NCBI GenBank assembly: GCA_937920485.1
Contig: CALETL010000025.1
Location: 1 to 8,480 of the forward strand
Reading direction: 5' to 3'
Origin: an uncultured Phycisphaerae bacterium
GTDB taxonomy: Bacteria; Planctomycetota; Phycisphaerae; Sedimentisphaerales; Anaerohalosphaeraceae
Length of the DNA stretch: 8,480 bases
The position numbers and the translations under genes were made by a program. Below the pieces are notes generated by a model. That model was not told the origin of the DNA and did no database searches. It worked only from the letters and a program-made list of their open reading frames with translations. Positions 5,423 through 8,480 of the stretch are shown here, piece by piece (position 1 is the stretch's first letter; each line of letters opens with the position of its first letter).

Positions 5423-7005
5423 GCGATCCAAACACATCCCAAGAACACTCAAATCAACCGGTTATTCAGTTTCGTTGTCCCAACTGTCGTTCAGTTCTCC
5501 GTGCTCAAAAGAAGTTTGCTGGAAAAAATGTAAAATGTACTCAATGCGGGCAGTTGCTGCAGGTGCCAGGTGTACAGTCATCCGAAGTGAATAATATTGT
5601 ATGCATCTGTGGAGACTGTAAAACTGTTTTTCAAATTAATACGGATTCAGAAAAACCATGTCGGCAAAAGTGTCTTAAGTGTGGATACGTATTTGAAATC
5701 CCGGATAAGGATGGCCAGGTCAGTTCCACACATGAGCTTCGTTTTAGTTGTCAGGCATGCGGACAGATATTCTGTGCACTGTCAAAATACGGCGGAAAAA
5801 AAATCAAATGTCTTAAATGTCATCAGCCAATGACGATCCCTGTTCCAAGGTCTGAAACGGAAGAACTGAAATTGGTTGATCCTGAACCGGAGATACTTGA
5901 TGATGAACCTCAGGAGAGGGATTTTGCAGATGCCCAATCATTCGGCCCTGAGGAAATTCCGGCAGGTCCAGCAGGTTTCCAGAGTTCACGGCCGCGAGGT
6001 GTGTCAAAGAAGCACGCCAAAAATGGGGAAGAAAAGTCGGTGCTGGCGAAACTGAAAATTCCCCTGATTGCCGTTGCAGGAGTGGTTGGGTTTATTGTCG
6101 GTTTTCTTGTTGTGACCAGCATTATTGATAAGTCATCGGTTGAACCGGATTCAATAATCGTACAGTCACCCGAGGCTATCCGTTTTACAGAGGAAGTCAT
6201 TACACAGCTTGCTCAAAAAGAAGTGGACAGTGTTATGGAGCATTTTATTGATGACTCTGTAGATGATCTTCCTGTTCGGACGGTATCGCGCATGTTGAAT
6301 ACCGGGACGCTGGACAAAATTAACAGCGAAGTAACTTATTCAAAAGTTGAAAGCGGAGCCCAGGGATTTATTGTTCAATCGACGGTTACCTATTCCAATG
6401 GACGTGAGCGAAAAACGGAAATAGGTATTTGTCTCTGTGAATTTTTTATGGAATGGGATCCAGAGTCTTCTTGGGATCCGGAGTCTTCTTGGGATTCGGA
6501 GTCTTCTGAGGATGGGTATTACCTGATGAGTCTGCGATTGATAGAACCTGACGGTTCGTCTTTGTATTCCGTTGGCGAAACTGACGCCGAATTACTAACA
6601 TCGCAGATCAATGCGTTTGTAGAGGAAAATTCGTTCCCGGAAATTCCGGTAAAGTTTCTATGTACTATTCTGATTGTTATTGTTGTCGTGGCGCTGATTA
6701 CATTGTTCTCTCAGATTTCGGTATTTGTCAATGGGGGAGAACCGGGGTGGGCGGTCTTTATTCCGGTCTATCGAGAGGTTTGTATGGCAAGGATGGCGGA
6801 TAAATCGGAAGGATTGGGATGGCTTTGCGGATTTTCAAATTTCATTCCTTATGTTGGCGGGCTGATATATCTGGTTTTGATAACCATGTTTTCCATTGGC
6901 ATAGCGCGCAGCTACAACAGAGGAGTCTTGTTTGGTTTGGGGATGAGCTTTCTGCCGTTTATTTTCTATCCAATTCTGGCGTTTGGCGGAAATCCATATG
7001 ATTAA
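5419..7005 (+). CDS. Three-zinc-ribbon membrane protein with a DUF5684-like C-terminus
   Basis: A 528-residue chimera of unknown function. Residues 16-141 hold three CxxC...CxxC zinc ribbons: C20/C23/C40/C43, C64/C67/C85/C88 and C111/C114/C131/C134; ribbon 2 has extra Cys62 and Cys81. An acidic, Pro-rich linker (142-205) leads to a membrane span (about 214-236). The next region (237-412) is probably extracytoplasmic: a mixed alpha/beta stretch (255-340), then three WDPESS-like repeats (346-363). The C-terminus has a span at 413-433, a loop NGGEPGWAVFIPVYREVCMA, and hydrophobic segments at about 465-493 and 503-522 ending GLGMSFLPFIFYPILAFG, which resembles the DUF5684 family. Predicted topology places the ribbons in the cytoplasm, suggesting they bind protein or nucleic acid while the rest spans the membrane. 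The start at 5419 is preceded by AAGGGAAG at rather long spacing. The gene sits between the vestigial and intact BASS starts, so it looks inserted. Confidence 0.75.
   Translation: MSDPNTSQEHSNQPVIQFRCPNCRSVLRAQKKFAGKNVKCTQCGQLLQVPGVQSSEVNNIVCICGDCKTVFQINTDSEKPCRQKCLKCGYVFEIPDKDGQVSSTHELRFSCQACGQIFCALSKYGGKKIKCLKCHQPMTIPVPRSETEELKLVDPEPEILDDEPQERDFADAQSFGPEEIPAGPAGFQSSRPRGVSKKHAKNGEEKSVLAKLKIPLIAVAGVVGFIVGFLVVTSIIDKSSVEPDSIIVQSPEAIRFTEEVITQLAQKEVDSVMEHFIDDSVDDLPVRTVSRMLNTGTLDKINSEVTYSKVESGAQGFIVQSTVTYSNGRERKTEIGICLCEFFMEWDPESSWDPESSWDSESSEDGYYLMSLRLIEPDGSSLYSVGETDAELLTSQINAFVEENSFPEIPVKFLCTILIVIVVVALITLFSQISVFVNGGEPGWAVFIPVYREVCMARMADKSEGLGWLCGFSNFIPYVGGLIYLVLITMFSIGIARSYNRGVLFGLGMSFLPFIFYPILAFGGNPYD
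6454..6507 (+). repeat. Three tandem 18-bp in-frame repeats (WDPESS)
   Basis: Units TGGGATCC[A/G]GAGTCTTCT at 6454-6471 and 6472-6489, and one with TGGGATTC at 6490-6507, encode WDPESS, WDPESS and WDSESS. Neighbouring copies differ by a single base, so the expansion is probably recent. The unit length is a multiple of three, so copy-number change would not break the frame. Confidence 0.9.
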
Positions 7006-7054
7006 AGTTCAGCATACATCGTCTCCTAATAAATTGACAAGCCAACAGAGTTTT

Positions 7055-8032
7055 ATGAAAACCATCCTGCATTGGTACACCAAGCTGTTTGCGGTCTGGA
7101 TCGTGCTGTTTGCGGTGGTGGGGTATTTCTGGTATCAGCCGTTTGTCTTTCTGGCAAAGGCAAAGATGTTTGGGACGGGTGCTGAAAACTGGCCGGACGT
7201 ATTTCAATCGCTTCGTAGTCCGAATTTATGGTTCTTTTCTCTGACCATGTTCGGCATCGGTGCGGTGCTGACGGTGAACGATTTTAAGAACATTGCTAAA
7301 CGGCCCGTGATCATTCTCATCGGGTCTGTTGCTCAGTTTACAATTATGCCGTTGGGAGCATTTGCGTTATCTAAACTGTTTGGTCTACATCCAATGCTGG
7401 CGGCGGGGTTGATTATCGCCGGATGCGCCCCCGGCGCCATGAGCAGTAATGTCATGAGCTACATCGCCGGAGCCGATACCGCTTATTCGGTGTCACTGAC
7501 CACGGTGTCCACGCTGCTGTGTCCAATCCTTACGCCGGCATTGACCAAACTGCTGACCGATCAGGATCTGAAAGTGTCGTTTTGGGGCATGTTCTTTCAG
7601 ATTATCTTTATGGTTGTTATTCCGCTGGGTGCGGGTTTTATCGTGCGACACTATTTTTCCAAAACGATTGAGAAAATCAAAGACGTGTTTCCCGCGATCT
7701 CTGTGACATTTATCATTTTTATCTGTACCGTCGTCATTGCCAGCAATCGTGAGAAGATGCTTGATGCTTCGGTGGCGATTATTGCGGTTGTGGTCCTGCT
7801 GAATGTTTACGGCATGGCCTCCGGTTACGGTGTTGGTAAACTATTCCGCATGCCGTTCAATCAGCGGCGGACGCTGGCCATTGAGATCGGGATGCAAAAC
7901 GCCGGACTCGGGACGGTATTGGCCCTGAACAACCTCGGCCCCGAAGCGGCGATTCCAACCGCCTTCTTCGTCTTCACCTGCATCATCACCGCATCCATCA
8001 TGACCGAAATCTGGAAAAGCAGGACAAATTGA
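7055..8032 (+). CDS. BASS-family (bile acid:sodium symporter) transporter, possibly PanS-like
   Basis: A 325-residue inner-membrane transporter with about ten hydrophobic segments. Family signatures are clear: LTMFGIGAVL (63-72); GCAPGAMSSNVMSYIAGAD (123-141), matching the usual GCxPGGxxSN sodium-site motif with Ala for the second Gly; STLLCPILTPAL (152-163); and EIGMQNAGLGTVLAL (277-291). Some BASS proteins carry bile acids, others organic acids. PanS of Salmonella moves ketopantoate and plant BASS1 moves pantoate, so proximity to panB suggests a pantothenate precursor as substrate (inference). I chose ATG 7055 because the vestigial copy at 5173 begins at the same residue. Longer in-frame starts exist: ATG 6998, overlapping the upstream stop behind GGCGGA, and TTG 6983. 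The RBS before 7055 is weak (CAGAG), so expression may depend on readthrough from the zinc-ribbon gene. Confidence 0.9.
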   Translation: MKTILHWYTKLFAVWIVLFAVVGYFWYQPFVFLAKAKMFGTGAENWPDVFQSLRSPNLWFFSLTMFGIGAVLTVNDFKNIAKRPVIILIGSVAQFTIMPLGAFALSKLFGLHPMLAAGLIIAGCAPGAMSSNVMSYIAGADTAYSVSLTTVSTLLCPILTPALTKLLTDQDLKVSFWGMFFQIIFMVVIPLGAGFIVRHYFSKTIEKIKDVFPAISVTFIIFICTVVIASNREKMLDASVAIIAVVVLLNVYGMASGYGVGKLFRMPFNQRRTLAIEIGMQNAGLGTVLALNNLGPEAAIPTAFFVFTCIITASIMTEIWKSRTN

Positions 8033-8061
8033 CAAAAGGTATAGTAAAGGAGTCAGAAGAT

Positions 8062-8433
8062 ATGACACGAAAAAATGAAATTGTTGACCTTTTATACAAT
8101 CATTGTGTTGTAGAAAATCCAAGTAGTTTCATTCTTAAAAAAGGAAAGTTTCCAAAAGGTTGGGTTGACGAGTACCTTAAGTTACTTGAAGAGGCAAGTC
8201 AATTTTGGAAGCAAGAGGAGTATTGGCCTCAAAGGTTGGTTGCTTCAATTCACTTTACATCTTTTTACTATAATGCACGATATCATGCATGGTGTAAATT
8301 CAATGATGACAGAAATATTGAAACAGAAAATATGCTTGCCAAGCTTAGACCGCATAGTGAGTTGTTCTTATTAAATTCTTTTACTCCAGAGAATGTGCAA
8401 GATGCCCTGGATCCCGGATCAAGTCCGGGGTGA
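8062..8433 (+). CDS. Hypothetical protein, 3' end fused to a palindromic repeat
   Basis: A 123-residue protein I do not recognise. ATG 8062 has the best RBS in the window, AAGGAG at 8047-8052, nine bases away; an upstream TTG at 8029 overlapping the transporter stop is less likely. The sequence looks soluble and mainly helical, with Trp/Tyr/His-rich stretches (SQFWKQEEYWPQRLV at 47-61; HFTSFYYNARYHAWCKF at 64-80) and no membrane span. Residues 114-123 (DALDPGSSPG) and the TGA stop are encoded by a palindromic interspersed repeat, so the natural C-terminus may have been replaced. The gene is markedly more AT-rich than the transporter 29 bases upstream, which suggests a separate origin. It may be co-transcribed with the transporter. 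Function unknown. Confidence 0.6.
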   Translation: MTRKNEIVDLLYNHCVVENPSSFILKKGKFPKGWVDEYLKLLEEASQFWKQEEYWPQRLVASIHFTSFYYNARYHAWCKFNDDRNIETENMLAKLRPHSELFLLNSFTPENVQDALDPGSSPG

Positions 8434-8445
8434 CATTGCAGGGAT
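8401..8445. repeat. Palindromic interspersed (REP-like) element
   Basis: The core CCCGGA (8413-8418), TCAAG loop and TCCGGG (8424-8429) form a perfect 6-bp hairpin. An outer pair CCCTG (8405-8409) and CAGGG (8439-8443) encloses it. The string CTGGATCCCGGATCAAGTCC followed by GGGGTGACA is of a type I recall as dispersed in many bacterial genomes and often mistranslated as '...DPGSSPG'. Here it overlaps the end of the hypothetical gene. No T-run follows, so it is not an evident terminator. The remaining bases to 8480 show nothing I can support. Confidence 0.6.
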
Positions 8446-8480
8446 GGTTTGTAGAATCAGAAGCAGTCCTCTTAAATCCG

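Noticed and set aside
6983..7054. N-terminal extension of the BASS transporter from TTG 6983 or ATG 6998
   Set aside because: The extra residues are polar and unlike a BASS N-terminus, and the vestigial copy aligns exactly from ATG 7055. ATG 6998 remains possible because of GGCGGA upstream, but is less likely.
5213..7054. Transposon or insertion sequence explaining the zinc-ribbon segment
   Set aside because: I found no transposase, no terminal inverted repeats at the two junctions and no short perfect target duplication; the 39-bp flanking repeat is gene sequence, so ordinary recombination is as likely.
1..8480. CRISPR arrays, tRNA or rRNA genes, toxin-antitoxin or defence modules
   Set aside because: No repeat-spacer pattern, no tRNA-like cloverleaf or conserved rRNA sequence, and no signature domains of defence systems were seen on either strand.

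Overview
The window reads as ordinary chromosomal DNA from a Gram-negative-type bacterium, most likely a planctomycete (PVC group, perhaps Phycisphaerae-like). This rests on family resemblance only: a protein that joins three CxxC zinc ribbons to a membrane tail, a histidine kinase with the 'LSHxxKNIxQ' helix I associate with planctomycetes, moderate GC content and variable Shine-Dalgarno strength. There are no rRNA, tRNA, CRISPR or transposase genes.

Layout. (1) Bases 1-368 hold the 3' end of ribF (the riboflavin kinase domain), followed by a long inverted repeat that probably terminates it. (2) Bases 453-1589 hold an AT-rich ltrA-family membrane gene, ending at a degenerate GGGTAGGGTGG-type palindrome. 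(3) Converging on it from the minus strand is a two-gene unit: a small soluble histidine-kinase-like ATPase (2073-2825) followed by a small membrane protein (1636-2028). (4) Bases 2826-3160 are a 335-base divergent intergenic region. It holds an intrinsic terminator pointing toward the kinase gene, a short ORF with a strong RBS, a perfect 17-bp palindrome and a good sigma-70-type promoter for panB. (5) Bases 3161-5176 hold panB and a GT4-like glycosyltransferase, 12 bases apart. (6) Bases 5177-7005 hold a 39-codon candidate ORF overlapping a 528-residue zinc-ribbon/membrane chimera. (7) Bases 7055-8032 hold a BASS-family (bile acid:sodium symporter) transporter. (8) Bases 8062-8433 hold an AT-rich hypothetical gene whose last codons and stop lie in a palindromic interspersed repeat.

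The most informative observation is a scar. Bases 5173-5211, starting inside the glycosyltransferase stop codon, match the first 13 codons of the BASS transporter at 7055-7093 (32 of 39 bases, all 13 residues identical or conservative). The vestige begins ATA instead of ATG; one G-to-A change at 5175 would have destroyed an ATGA stop/start overlap. The simplest reading is that the ancestral operon was panB-glycosyltransferase-BASS and that the 1.84-kb segment with the zinc-ribbon gene was inserted at the BASS start, leaving a broken copy behind.

This also strengthens a functional link. PanB makes ketopantoate, and some BASS proteins (PanS of Salmonella; plant BASS1) carry ketopantoate or pantoate, so the transporter may move a pantothenate precursor. 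I see no recognisable defence, toxin-antitoxin or mobile system. The zinc-ribbon cassette and the leader structures are the parts least explained by known families.
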